Shown: positions 16,563-25,186 of the stretch, piece by piece
Layout: each line of letters opens with the position of its first letter
Numbering within the stretch: position 1 is the stretch's first letter
NCBI RefSeq assembly: GCF_000376265.1
Contig: NZ_AQWU01000069.1
Location: forward strand, 1-64,000
Direction: 5' to 3'
DNA: 64,000 nt
Source: Thermus igniterrae ATCC 700962
Lineage (GTDB): Bacteria > Deinococcota > Deinococci > Deinococcales > Thermaceae
Translations under genes and position numbers: made by a program
The notes under the pieces: generated by a model
What the model saw: only the letters and a program-made list of their open reading frames with translations
Told to the model about the DNA's origin: nothing
Database searches by the model: none

Positions 16563-18222
16563 GCTCCACCCCCAGATAAACCTCCACCACTTTGGGATGC
16601 CGCAGGACCTCGGCTGGGGTGCCATGGGCGATGACCTCGCCGAAGGAGAGAACGTAGACCCGGTCGCAGAGGGCGCGGACAGCGGGCATCAGGTGCTCCA
16701 CCACCACCAGGGTTATCCCCCGTCCCTTGAGGGCTTGAAGCAAGGCGATGGCCTCCTGCAGTTCTGAGGGGTTCAGGCCTGCCAGCCATTCGTCCAGGAG
16801 GAGGAGCTTGGGGGAGAGGGCTAGGGCGCGGGCCAGTTCCAAGCGTTTTTGGTCCAGGTAGGTCAGGGCCTGGGGGTGGTGGTGGGCCTTTTCCCTTAGG
16901 CCCAAGGCCTCGAGGAGGCCCCAGGTGGCCTCTTCGGCCCCCTTGACCCGGCGCAGGCTCAAGGGGAGGTAGACGTGCTGGTAGACCGTGAGGGAAGGGA
17001 ATAGCCGCACCTGCTGGAAGGTGCGAGCCAGGCCCCTTTGGGCCAGGAACTCAGGGGGTTTGCCCGTGGTCTCCTGCCCCAGGAAGGAGATGTGGCCGCC
17101 ATCGGGTCTGAGGGTGCCTGCTAGGAGACCCAAGGCGGTGGTCTTGCCCGAGCCGTTGGGGCCTATCAGGCCCACGGTCTCCCCGGGGCGGACCTCCAGG
17201 TGGAGCCCCGCCACGGCCACCAGGCCGCCGAAGGCCTTACGCAGGCCCCTTGCCTCCAGGAGTGGACCCGTTTCCGGGCCCACCTGGGGGAGGGGTGGGG
17301 GGGTGGCCTCGAGGCCTGGCTGGGGCAGGGTAGAGGAGGGGGGCCGTTCCCGGAACAGGCCCAGGAGGCCTCGAGGCAGGAAGTACACCAAGAGGATGAA
17401 GAATAGTCCAAGGAGGGCGGTGGCGTGGTGGGGGAAGGGCCCGCTCAGGAGGTCATAGACCAGGACCAGGGGAGGGGCCGCCAAAAAGGCGCCCGAGGGG
17501 TGCCGAAGCCCCCCTAGGAGGGCGGTGATGGCGGTGAGGAAGGAGAGGTTGGGGTTGAAGGCCAGGCCAGGGTCCACGTAGACCCAGCGGGGGGCGACCA
17601 CGGCTCCTATGGCGCCCATGATCCCCGCGGTGGCGGCGAAGACCACCACCCTCAGGCCGAACACCCGGACCCCCGCGTGCCGGGCGGCGGTCTCGTCGTC
17701 CCCCAGGGCTAGGAGGGCCAGACCGAAACGGCTTTGCAGGAAGAGGTGGCCGAGCCCCAAGGTCAAAAAGGCCAGCAGGGCCAAGGCGTAGTACAGGTCC
17801 AGGGGGCTGGCCTCCACAAACACATAGCTTCCCACCGACCCCCCCAGGTTGCGCTGCGCCCAGGTCACCAGCTGCCGCACCAGCTCCGCCAGGCCGTAGG
17901 TGAAGACGGTGAAGTAGATGCCCTGGAGCCTCAGGGTGGCCAGACCCACCCCCAGGGCCAAGAAGGCGGCGAGGGCGAAGGCCAGAACGACCAATACCGG
18001 CCACGGGGCAAACTCGTGGAGGAGGGCCACCGTGTACACCCCGGTACCGAAAAAGGCCGAGGTGGCCAGGCTCAGGTGCCGCGCCGGTCCGGTGAAGGTG
18101 GCCCAGGCGGCGCCCAAGGCGGCGTAGAGGAGCACGGAAAGCCCTAGGGAGCGCAGATACTCCCCGCCCCACCAAGGGAGGGACAGGAAAAGGAGAAGGA
18201 AGCCCGCGAGGTAGACCTTCAT
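16555..18222 (-). CDS. Fused LivM permease - LivG ATPase
   Basis: A 555-residue fusion. Residues 1-290 form a LivM-type permease (eight or more hydrophobic segments, from LAGFLLLFLSLPWWGG to LLGLFFILLVYFLPRGLLGL). A Pro-rich linker (about 292-320) leads to a LivG-type ATPase with Walker A GPNGSGKTT, Walker B LLLLDEWLAGLNP and switch His VVEHLMP. The ABC signature is degenerate: LTYLDQKRLELARAL where LivG proteins have LSYGQQRRLEIA, so the Gly of LSGGQ is lost. Coupled to livH by ATGA. The context (aromatic aldehyde dehydrogenase in the same operon) suggests import of an aromatic compound. Confidence 0.93.
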   Translation of the reverse strand: MKVYLAGFLLLFLSLPWWGGEYLRSLGLSVLLYAALGAAWATFTGPARHLSLATSAFFGTGVYTVALLHEFAPWPVLVVLAFALAAFLALGVGLATLRLQGIYFTVFTYGLAELVRQLVTWAQRNLGGSVGSYVFVEASPLDLYYALALLAFLTLGLGHLFLQSRFGLALLALGDDETAARHAGVRVFGLRVVVFAATAGIMGAIGAVVAPRWVYVDPGLAFNPNLSFLTAITALLGGLRHPSGAFLAAPPLVLVYDLLSGPFPHHATALLGLFFILLVYFLPRGLLGLFRERPPSSTLPQPGLEATPPPLPQVGPETGPLLEARGLRKAFGGLVAVAGLHLEVRPGETVGLIGPNGSGKTTALGLLAGTLRPDGGHISFLGQETTGKPPEFLAQRGLARTFQQVRLFPSLTVYQHVYLPLSLRRVKGAEEATWGLLEALGLREKAHHHPQALTYLDQKRLELARALALSPKLLLLDEWLAGLNPSELQEAIALLQALKGRGITLVVVEHLMPAVRALCDRVYVLSFGEVIAHGTPAEVLRHPKVVEVYLGVEHA

Positions 18223-19103
18223 TGCCGGGCCACCTCCCGGTTGCCCCTCAGGTACAAGACGGCCAGGACGAAAAGCCCGTACACCGCGGCCATGCTGAGC
18301 CCGGGGTTGACGAAGCGGGTCACCAGGGCCTCGGCCAAACCTAGGGCCACCCCTCCCAGAAGGGCCCCCGGGGCGCCGCCCAGGCCCCCCAGGATGACCA
18401 CCACCAAGGCCTTGAGGGTAAGCTCGGGCCCCGAGGCGGGGGTAAGGGTGTGGAACATGCTGAGGAGAACCCCGGCCGCCGCTCCCACCCCTCCTCCAAG
18501 GGCGAAAGCCCAGGCGCTCAGCCGGACGGCAGGGATGCCCACCAATAGGGCTTCCTCAGGCTCCCGGCTCAGGGCCCGGGCCGCCATTCCCAGACGGGTG
18601 CGGGTGAGGACCAGATGGGCCAGGACCACCAGGGCCAGGGCCACACCAAAAGCTAAGAGTCGGTTGAGGGCCACAGCGGTGGTGCCCAGGGATACCCCCT
18701 GGCCCAGGTAGCTGTAGCTGAAAAGCCGCCCGCCCAGCTCGGCGGCCAAAAGCCCCTGGATGAGGAAGGAGAGGCCAAAGGTGAGGAGGATGAGGCGCCC
18801 CTCGTTTTCCCCATCCAGGGCCAGGGTGCGCCCCACCAAGGGCAGGAAGAGGAGGCGGTGCAGGAGGAGGTTGCCCAGGGCGAAAAGGGGCGGAAGGGCG
18901 ACTAGGGCCACGAGGGGGCTTAGGGTAAGGCCCTGGTAGAGCAAGGCGGTGGCGATGCCCGCCAGGGCCACGGCCTCCCCGTAAGCCAGGTTGAGGATGC
19001 GGGCCACCCCGTACTGCAGGGCGAGGCCTAGGGCCAGGAGGCCATAAACCCCGCCCGCAATGGCCCCCGTGAGCAGGGCATCCAGCAGGGGCATGGGCTT
19101 CAA
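18219..19103 (-). CDS. ABC transporter permease, LivH type (second system)
   Basis: A 294-residue polytopic membrane protein. Seen: the N-terminal hallmark ALQYGVARILNLAYGEAVAL (NLAxGxxxxxG family motif) and the C-terminal VVVILGGLGGAPGALLGGVA. It shares four-base overlaps with both its neighbours. Paralogue of the LivH at 6040 but clearly diverged. Confidence 0.92.
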   Translation of the reverse strand: MKPMPLLDALLTGAIAGGVYGLLALGLALQYGVARILNLAYGEAVALAGIATALLYQGLTLSPLVALVALPPLFALGNLLLHRLLFLPLVGRTLALDGENEGRLILLTFGLSFLIQGLLAAELGGRLFSYSYLGQGVSLGTTAVALNRLLAFGVALALVVLAHLVLTRTRLGMAARALSREPEEALLVGIPAVRLSAWAFALGGGVGAAAGVLLSMFHTLTPASGPELTLKALVVVILGGLGGAPGALLGGVALGLAEALVTRFVNPGLSMAAVYGLFVLAVLYLRGNREVARQ

Positions 19104-20299
19104 CGGCTCCAGGAGGGCTTGGGTACCCTGGGGGCCACGGCCCCGGGACGCTCAGGCATCAGGGCCACGAACTCCCCTCCCTGCCACTGGCCGATCAGCC
19201 AGTTGCCCCGGAAGACGTTGCCCTCCAGCTGCAGGGGGCCCAGGAGGGTGTCAAAGGTCTCCTGGCGCAGCAGGCGAACGATCTGGAAGCGGTCCACCTT
19301 GCCAATCTTCTCTATGGCGGCGCGAAGCGCCTGCAAAGAGGCGTAGGTGACGGGGCTGGCCCAGCGGTCGGGTTCCTGGTTGGTCACCGCCCGGTGACGC
19401 TCCAGGTAGGTGCGCCAGGCCTGGTTGGGCACAACCCCACCCAGGCCCATGATGCCCTCGGCATTGGCCCCGTAGCGCTGGCGGAAGATGGGAAAGGCGG
19501 TGCCCACGCCCAGGAAGAAGACCGCGGGGTTGAACCCCACCACCGCCGCGGCTTCGGGGAGAGCCAGGGTCTCCGCGGGGTAGCTGAAGGCCACGAAGGC
19601 ATCGGGGCTTCGTCCCTTCACCGCGTTGAGGAGGGACTGGAAGTCGCTGAAGCCCGCGGGGTAGCCCTGGAAGTAGACGAGCTCCAGGCCCTCCTTTTGC
19701 GCTGCCCGCCGGAAGGCCCCGGAGAGTTCTAGCCCGAACTCGTCATCGGTGTGGACCACCGCCACCCGGCGCCCCATCCGCCCCGCCGCGGCCAGGTTGC
19801 GCAGGAGGAGGGCCAGGGCCTCGGCGTACTGGGAGGGTAGGCCCAGAAAGGAAAAGTAGCTAGGCCAGCGGCGCACCAGTTCGGGCGTTTTCTCGCTGAG
19901 ATTGGTGACGGCGATCTGGGGATAGCCATGGCGGGCGAAGACGGGGGCCACCGCCAGGTTCATGGCCGTGCCCCAGGGGGGGAGAACGAAGTCCACCCTG
20001 TCCTGGGTGATGAGGCGCTCTATGTTGCGGATGGTCTCTTCCGGGCTGGAGCGGTCGTCATACTCCACCACGGCGATGCGGGTGGGGCCCGTGGCCAGCT
20101 TGAGGCCGCCGGCGGCGTTTACCTCCTCCACCCAGAGGCGGTAGTTGGGCAAGGTGGTGATGCCCGCTCCCGTGGCGTAGGGGCCGGTTTTGGAGATGCT
20201 GTAGCCAATGCGCACCGTGCGAGCCTGGGCCCGGCCGGCCAACAGTAGGCTAGCGGCGGCGGCCATGCCTTGGACGAGCAGGGACCTACGGGTCTTCAT
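19100..20299 (-). CDS. ABC transporter substrate-binding protein, LivK type (second system)
   Basis: Exported binding protein of 399 residues. The N-terminus MKTRRSLLVQGMAAAASLLL resembles a twin-arginine signal (TRRSLL) with likely cleavage after RAQA. The mature chain starts RTVRIGYSISKTGPYATGAG, typical for amide/branched-chain/aromatic-acid binding proteins, followed by the usual NERLI/DRVDFVLPP segment. Follows the aldehyde dehydrogenase gene by 12 bases and heads the transporter block. Confidence 0.9.
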   Translation of the reverse strand: MKTRRSLLVQGMAAAASLLLAGRAQARTVRIGYSISKTGPYATGAGITTLPNYRLWVEEVNAAGGLKLATGPTRIAVVEYDDRSSPEETIRNIERLITQDRVDFVLPPWGTAMNLAVAPVFARHGYPQIAVTNLSEKTPELVRRWPSYFSFLGLPSQYAEALALLLRNLAAAGRMGRRVAVVHTDDEFGLELSGAFRRAAQKEGLELVYFQGYPAGFSDFQSLLNAVKGRSPDAFVAFSYPAETLALPEAAAVVGFNPAVFFLGVGTAFPIFRQRYGANAEGIMGLGGVVPNQAWRTYLERHRAVTNQEPDRWASPVTYASLQALRAAIEKIGKVDRFQIVRLLRQETFDTLLGPLQLEGNVFRGNWLIGQWQGGEFVALMPERPGAVAPRVPKPSWSR

Positions 20300-20311
20300 G
20301 GCGTTTCCTCC

Positions 20312-21775
20312 CTAGAACGGGTACTGCAGGGGTTCCGTTTGCACGGTAATCCAACGGAGCTCGGTGAACTCTTGGATCCCGGCCCGTCCGCCGAAGCGGC
20401 CGTAACCGGAGGCCTTCACGCCACCAAAGGGCATTTGGGGTTCGTCGTGCACCGTGGGCCCGTTGATGTGGCAGATGCCCGACTGGACCCTTCGGGCCAG
20501 CCGCAGGCCCTTGGCGATGTCCTGGGTGAAGATGGCGGCGGAGAGGCCATATTCGGTATCGTTGGCCACGCGGACGGCCTCCTCCTCATCCCGTACCCGG
20601 ACCACCGCCACCACCGGGCCGAAGGACTCCTCGTGGTAGATGCGCATCTTGGGGGTTACCTGGTCCAGGACCGTGGGCCAGAAGAAAGGGCCCTCCTTCT
20701 TGCCTCCCACCACCAGCCTGGCCCCCAGCATGAGGGCCTCCTCCACCAGCTCAGCTACCCGCTCCGCCGCCTTGGGGTCCACCAGGCATCCCAGGGCCAC
20801 CTGCCCCTGCCGGGGATCGCCCACGGGGAGGTTGGCTGCCCGTTCTGCCAGCTTGGCCACCAAGGCCTCGGCCACCGCCTCTTCCACCACCACGCGCTCC
20901 GTGGACATGCAGATCTGGCCCTGGTTGGCGAAAGCCCCGAAGGCGATGGCCCTGGCGGCGGCCTCGAGGTCCGCGTCCTTGAGCACAATGGCTGGGGCCT
21001 TGCCCCCGAGTTCCAGCAACACCGGCTTGAGATGCCGGCCACAAAGCTCGGCGATGATGCGCCCGGTACGGGTGGAACCCGTGAAGTTGACGCGGCGCAC
21101 CGCAGGGTGGGCGATGAGGGCCTCCACCACCCTGGGGGCCTCCTCGGGGGCGGTGGTGAGGAAGTTGACCACCCCGGCGGGGAGCCCGGCTTCCTCCAGG
21201 GCCTCCACGATGAGGGCGTGGGTGCGTGGGGAAAGCTCCGAGCCCTTGAAGACCACGGTGTTCCCGCAGGCCAAGGGGGTGGCGAGGGCCCGCACCCCCA
21301 GGATCACCGGGGCGTTCCAGGGGGCCAGGCTCAGGATCACCCCCACCGGCTGGCGCACGGCAAAGGCCAGGGTGCCGGGGCGGTCGGAGGGGATGACCTC
21401 CCCGGTGATCTGGGTGGTGAGGGCGGCGGCCTCCTTGAACATCCCCGCTGCCAGGTGGACGTTGAGGTGGGCCCAGCCAGGGGTGGCCCCCGTTTCCGCC
21501 ACCATGGCCTCCACGAAGGCTTCGGTCCTGGCCTCGAGGGCCTCGGCTGCCTTCCACAGGAGGTCCCGGCGCACGCTTGGAGAGGTTTCCGACCAGGTGG
21601 TGAAGGCGGTTTGCGCTGCCTCCACTGCGGCCTGGGCGTCCTCGAGGCTGGCCGCAGCCGCTTCGGAAGCGGTCCCTTGCCCCAGGGGGCCGACCCGGGT
21701 GAAGGAGCGTCCCCCGGTAGCCTCGCGCCACTGGCCTGCGATGTAAAGCCGCACTCGGGCGGGTGCAGATACCAT
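20312..21775 (-). CDS. Aromatic aldehyde dehydrogenase (salicylaldehyde/vanillin dehydrogenase-like)
   Basis: NAD(P)-dependent aldehyde dehydrogenase of 487 residues with Asn154 (APWNAP), Glu255 (LELGGKAP) and Cys289 (NQGQICMST). The C-terminal signature INGPTVHDEPQMPFGGVKAS and the ending GYGRFGGRAGIQEFTELRWI are characteristic of the salicylaldehyde, vanillin and benzaldehyde dehydrogenase group, which make the aromatic acid. First gene of the operon with the second ABC transporter. AGGAGG precedes the ATG by about seven bases. Substrate is inferred from the family, not proved. Confidence 0.88.
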   Translation of the reverse strand: MVSAPARVRLYIAGQWREATGGRSFTRVGPLGQGTASEAAAASLEDAQAAVEAAQTAFTTWSETSPSVRRDLLWKAAEALEARTEAFVEAMVAETGATPGWAHLNVHLAAGMFKEAAALTTQITGEVIPSDRPGTLAFAVRQPVGVILSLAPWNAPVILGVRALATPLACGNTVVFKGSELSPRTHALIVEALEEAGLPAGVVNFLTTAPEEAPRVVEALIAHPAVRRVNFTGSTRTGRIIAELCGRHLKPVLLELGGKAPAIVLKDADLEAAARAIAFGAFANQGQICMSTERVVVEEAVAEALVAKLAERAANLPVGDPRQGQVALGCLVDPKAAERVAELVEEALMLGARLVVGGKKEGPFFWPTVLDQVTPKMRIYHEESFGPVVAVVRVRDEEEAVRVANDTEYGLSAAIFTQDIAKGLRLARRVQSGICHINGPTVHDEPQMPFGGVKASGYGRFGGRAGIQEFTELRWITVQTEPLQYPF

Positions 21776-21871
21776 GTTTTCCTCCTCAGGGCCAGGGTAG
21801 AGCAGGCTGGCCGGGGGTAGCCAGGGGGGCGTTCTGCTATGGCGAAAGCCAGGTTCGGTTTAATCGGACAG

Positions 21872-21906
21872 GATTGTTGACAAAAAAGTTGACTATCTGC
21901 TACCCT
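21872..21906 (+). promoter_or_regulatory. Promoter with GntR-type operator for second extradiol operon
   Basis: -35 TTGACA (21877-21882), 18-base spacer, -10 TACCCT (21901-21906); the start site would fall about ten bases before the ATG at 21923. The -35 lies in the inverted repeat TTGT-TG-ACAA (21874-21883), the half-site geometry of GntR/FCD regulators, and GTTGAC recurs 12 bases on (21888-21893). Same GATTGTTGACA-N12-ATCTGCTA string as at 8162-8132 on the other strand. The GntR regulator encoded at 22909 is the obvious candidate. Confidence 0.7.
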
Positions 21907-21922
21907 CGGGGCAGGAGGGGGC

Positions 21923-22912
21923 ATGGAAAAGGTCTTTCCCGAGGAATGCGCCCGTTGGCCCTACGGCGACCTGGCCCACCTGGCCCACCTGGAGCTCCTC
22001 ACCCCCAAGCCCGAGGCCAGCCTCCACTTCTTCACCCAGGTCATGGGCCTGGAGGTGAGCGGCCAGGAGGGGGATTCGGTCTACCTCAGAGGCTGGGACG
22101 ACTACGAGTTCCACACCCTGAAGCTCACCGCGGGCAAGCGCCCAGGGTTGGGCCACGTGGCCTTCCGCACCAAAAGCCCTCAGGCCCTGCTCCGGCGGGT
22201 GCGGGCCCTGGAGGCCTCGGGTCTCGGCGAGGGGTGGACGGAGGGAGACCTCGGCCACGGTCCCGCCTACCGCTTCCGTACCCCGGACGGGCACCTCATG
22301 GAGCTCTACTACGAGACCCGCTGGTACACCCCCACGGAGGCCACCCGGCCGGCTCTGAAGAACCAGGCCTCCCGCTTTCCCGGTAGGGGAGCCAACCTGC
22401 GGCGCCTGGACCACGTCAACCTCCTGGCCGCAGATGTGACGTCGGTGCGGGCCTTCATGGAGGAGGTTTTGGGAATGAAGGTGACCGAGCAGATCGTCTT
22501 CAGCGATGGGAGCGAGCAGGGGGCCTGGCTCACCTGCAACAACAAGACCTACGATGTGGCGGTCACCAAGGACCACCTGGGGGCCCGGGGCAGGCTCCAC
22601 CACTTCACCTATGCCGTGGACACCCGGGAGGAGGTCTTGCGGGCGGCGGACATCTGCCTGGAGCACGGGGTCTTCATTGAGACCGGGCCCCACAAGCACG
22701 CCATCCAGCAGACCTTCTTCCTCTACGTGTACGAGCCCGGGGGGTGCCGGTTTGAAATCGCCTCCCCCGGGGCCAGGTTGCTCCTCGCTCCCGACTGGAA
22801 GCCCATCCGTTGGAACGAGGAGGAGCGCAAGAAGGGGCAGGCCTGGGGCCTGCAGACCGTTCCCACCTTCCACACCTACGGGGTGCCCCCGGTGGAGGCG
22901 GGCGAGGGATGA
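21923..22912 (+). CDS. Extradiol ring-cleavage dioxygenase, VOC type I (second copy)
   Basis: A 329-residue paralogue of the dioxygenase at 8203, sharing for example [20 protein letters not shown]. Metal ligands: His164 (RLDHVN), His226/227 (RLHHFTY) and Glu278 (RFEIAS); the motif GPHKHAIQQTFFLYVYEPGG is also present. The genes after it (PIG-L and RraA families) resemble the lower gallate/protocatechuate 4,5-type route that ends in a 4-carboxy-4-hydroxy-2-oxoadipate aldolase, so the substrate is likely a catechol bearing a carboxylate. That would be unusual, since those routes normally use a type II (LigAB/GalA) dioxygenase. Confidence 0.86.
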   Translation: MEKVFPEECARWPYGDLAHLAHLELLTPKPEASLHFFTQVMGLEVSGQEGDSVYLRGWDDYEFHTLKLTAGKRPGLGHVAFRTKSPQALLRRVRALEASGLGEGWTEGDLGHGPAYRFRTPDGHLMELYYETRWYTPTEATRPALKNQASRFPGRGANLRRLDHVNLLAADVTSVRAFMEEVLGMKVTEQIVFSDGSEQGAWLTCNNKTYDVAVTKDHLGARGRLHHFTYAVDTREEVLRAADICLEHGVFIETGPHKHAIQQTFFLYVYEPGGCRFEIASPGARLLLAPDWKPIRWNEEERKKGQAWGLQTVPTFHTYGVPPVEAGEG

Positions 22913-23571
22913 GGATGCCGGCGGTGGAAAAGCGCACGGAAGGGCAGAGCGCCTACCTGCGGTTGCGGGAGGCCATCTTGAAAGGGGAGCTCCTCCCCGG
23001 GCAACGCCTGGTGGAGAAAGAGCTTTCGGAACGCTACGGCCTGGGTCGGGCCGCCATCCGCACCGCCTTGGCCCGCTTGGAACAGGAGGGTTTGGTGGAC
23101 AGCGAGCCCTACCGGGGGGCCTGGGTGCGGGCGATTGGGGAGGAAGAAGCCCTGGAGATCCTCGAGGCCCGCATGGCCCTGGAGTGCCTGGTGGCCCGCC
23201 ACGCCGCCAGGAAGGCCACGGCGGCGGACGTAGAGCGGCTTCGGGGAATCCTTAGAGAGATGGAGCGCCGCCTGGCGGAAGGGGACCTCCTGGGGATGTC
23301 GGAGCTCAACAGGACCCTCCACCAGACCCTGGTGGACATCGCCGGCCACCGCACGGCCGCCCGCCTCATAGAGGCCCTCCGCGCCCAGGGGGTGCGCCAC
23401 CAGTTCCGCACCATCCTGGTGCCGGGGCGGGCCCAGCAGTCCTTGGCGGAGCACCGCCGCATCGTGGAGGCGGTGGCTGCCCACGATGAGGCCGAGGCGG
23501 AGAGGGCCATGCGGGCCCACCTGGAGGGCGTCACCGCCGCCCTGCGCCAGACCCAAGGAGGGTTGCCGTGA
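22909..23571 (+). CDS. GntR-family regulator, FCD subfamily
   Basis: A 220-residue repressor-type protein with an N-terminal winged helix (AYLRLREAILKGELLPGQRL, then RYGLGRAAIRTALARLEQEG at about 42-61) and an all-helical FCD effector domain in which metal-binding His/Asp positions are plausible (NRTLHQTL, AEHRRIVEA). FCD regulators typically sense organic acids. ATG shares ATGA with the dioxygenase stop. Candidate regulator of the element at 21872-21906 and of its copy at 8128-8162. Confidence 0.9.
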   Translation: MRMPAVEKRTEGQSAYLRLREAILKGELLPGQRLVEKELSERYGLGRAAIRTALARLEQEGLVDSEPYRGAWVRAIGEEEALEILEARMALECLVARHAARKATAADVERLRGILREMERRLAEGDLLGMSELNRTLHQTLVDIAGHRTAARLIEALRAQGVRHQFRTILVPGRAQQSLAEHRRIVEAVAAHDEAEAERAMRAHLEGVTAALRQTQGGLP

Positions 23572-24479
23572 GTCCCAGCCCGCGCGCCTGGGCCCTGGTG
23601 CAGGGAGGGTACGACCTCCACGTGCACGTGGCGCCCGACCTCCTCCCCCGCAAGACCGACGACCTGACCCTGGCCCGGCGGTTTCGCGAGCTGGGCCTCA
23701 AGGGCTTCCTCCTGAAGTCCCACTTCGTGCCCACCGGGGAGCGGGCGGCGGTGGTGCGCCAGGCTGTCCCCGGGGTGGAGGTCTTAGGGGGCGTGGTCCT
23801 GAACCACGCCGTGGGCGGTTTGAACCCCGTGGCCGTGGAGGTGGCGGCCCGCTCGGGGGTGCGTTTCGTGTGGTTGCCCACGGTGGATGCTGCCAACGAG
23901 GCCCGGGAGGTGGAGGAGCTTCCCCCCGAAAAGCGGCCCCAATGGGTCCGGTTGCAGGCGGCGTTTCGCGAGGCGGGGCTCCTCCCCCCGCCCCTAAGCG
24001 TTCTGGACCCCTCGGGCAGGCTGTTGCCGGAGGTGCGGGCCGTGCTCCGAGCCGTGGCCCGGCACGGGCTGGTTTTGGCCACCGGCCACCTTTCCCGGGA
24101 GGAGGTCCTCAGGGTGGTGGAAGGGGCCCTTGAGGAGGGGGTCCGTTGGGTGGTGGTCACCCATCCGGACTATCCCACCCAGAACCTGACCCTCTCCGAG
24201 CAGCGCCTCCTCGCCGGCTGGGGGGCCTACCTGGAGCGTTGCTTCGTCCCCTTTTTCACGGGGAAGGTCCCTTGGGAGCGGCTTTTCCAAGCCCTGCGGG
24301 AAACCCCACCGGAGCAGAACTTCCTCTCCACGGATCTGGGCCAGCCCTCCAACCCCCCGGTAGAGGAGGGCCTGGCCCTTTTCGCCGACCGCCTTCTGGA
24401 AGCCGGCTTCAGCGAGGCCGAGGTGCGCCACTGGGCGGTGACCGTCCCTACGCGCTTGGCCGAAGGGGGTGTGAGGTGA
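23568..24479 (+). CDS. DUF6282-type amidohydrolase-like protein
   Basis: A 303-residue protein from a GTG start sharing GTGA with the GntR stop. The N-terminus GGYDLHVHVAPDLLPRKTDD contains the HxH (His18, His20) that begins metallo-dependent amidohydrolase barrels; ATGHLSREE (His) and VVTHPDYPTQ follow, and FLSTDLGQPSNPP carries the Asp expected near the last strand. All elements of a metal-binding TIM barrel are therefore visible. Function not established. In an aromatic operon it could be a decarboxylase (compare ACMSD-like enzymes) or a lactone hydrolase such as LigI; this is inference. Confidence 0.75.
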   Translation: MSPSPRAWALVQGGYDLHVHVAPDLLPRKTDDLTLARRFRELGLKGFLLKSHFVPTGERAAVVRQAVPGVEVLGGVVLNHAVGGLNPVAVEVAARSGVRFVWLPTVDAANEAREVEELPPEKRPQWVRLQAAFREAGLLPPPLSVLDPSGRLLPEVRAVLRAVARHGLVLATGHLSREEVLRVVEGALEEGVRWVVVTHPDYPTQNLTLSEQRLLAGWGAYLERCFVPFFTGKVPWERLFQALRETPPEQNFLSTDLGQPSNPPVEEGLALFADRLLEAGFSEAEVRHWAVTVPTRLAEGGVR

Positions 24480-25186
24480 AGCGGCTACTGGTGGTGAGCG
24501 CCCACGCGGCGGACTTCGTGTGGCGGGCCGGGGGGGCGATTGCCCTCACCGTGGCCCAGGGGGGGAAAGCCCTGGTGGTGGCCCTGAGCTACGGGGAGCG
24601 GGGGGAGTCGGGGGAGCTTTGGAAGGAACCCGGCCAGACCCTGGAGCGGGTCAAGGCCATCCGGCACCAGGAGGCGAGCCGGGCGGCGGAGATTCTGGGG
24701 GCGGACTTCCTCCCCCTGGACTTGGGCGACTACCCCCTGCGGGTGGACGAGGGGGCCCAGGAACGCCTGGTGGAGGTCCTGGTGGACTTCGCCCCCGACG
24801 TCCTCATCACCCACACCCCCCGTGACCCCTTCAACCCCGACCACCCCGTGGCCTACGAGGTCACGGAACGTGCCCGGCAGCTGGCCACAGGGTCCGGGGT
24901 AGCCAGCGCCTTCAGGACGGTGCGCCCGCCGGAATTCCTCCTCTTTGAGCCCCACCAGCCCGAGCTGTGCGGCTTTATGCCCGACCTCTTCCTGGACATC
25001 ACACCGGTTTGGGAGAAGAAGCTTGCCGCCATGCAGGTGTTTGCCTCCCAGGGGTATCTGCAGCGCTACTACGCCGAGCGGGCCGAGCATCGGGCCAACC
25101 ATGCCCGGAGGATCTCGGGATGGCCGGATATCGCCCGGGCCGAGGCCTTTCAGCGGGTGTTGCCCCAGGTGGTGAGGAGCCTATGA
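24476..25186 (+). CDS. PIG-L/LmbE family protein, 4-oxalomesaconate hydratase (GalB)-like
   Basis: A 236-residue protein with the PIG-L metal site: His10 and Asp13 in SAHAADF and His123 in NPDHPVAY. Most PIG-L members are deacetylases, but GalB of Pseudomonas putida is a PIG-L hydratase acting on 4-oxalomesaconate in gallate breakdown. The next gene is an RraA-type protein, like the aldolase that follows GalB biochemically, which supports the hydratase reading. GTG start overlaps the upstream stop by four bases. Confidence 0.78.
   Translation: MKRLLVVSAHAADFVWRAGGAIALTVAQGGKALVVALSYGERGESGELWKEPGQTLERVKAIRHQEASRAAEILGADFLPLDLGDYPLRVDEGAQERLVEVLVDFAPDVLITHTPRDPFNPDHPVAYEVTERARQLATGSGVASAFRTVRPPEFLLFEPHQPELCGFMPDLFLDITPVWEKKLAAMQVFASQGYLQRYYAERAEHRANHARRISGWPDIARAEAFQRVLPQVVRSL

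Noticed and set aside
21810-21870. Hairpin TGGC-GAAA-GCCA upstream of the aromatic aldehyde dehydrogenase gene
   Set aside because: Only four pairs, not clearly extended; likely chance in this GC-rich sequence.
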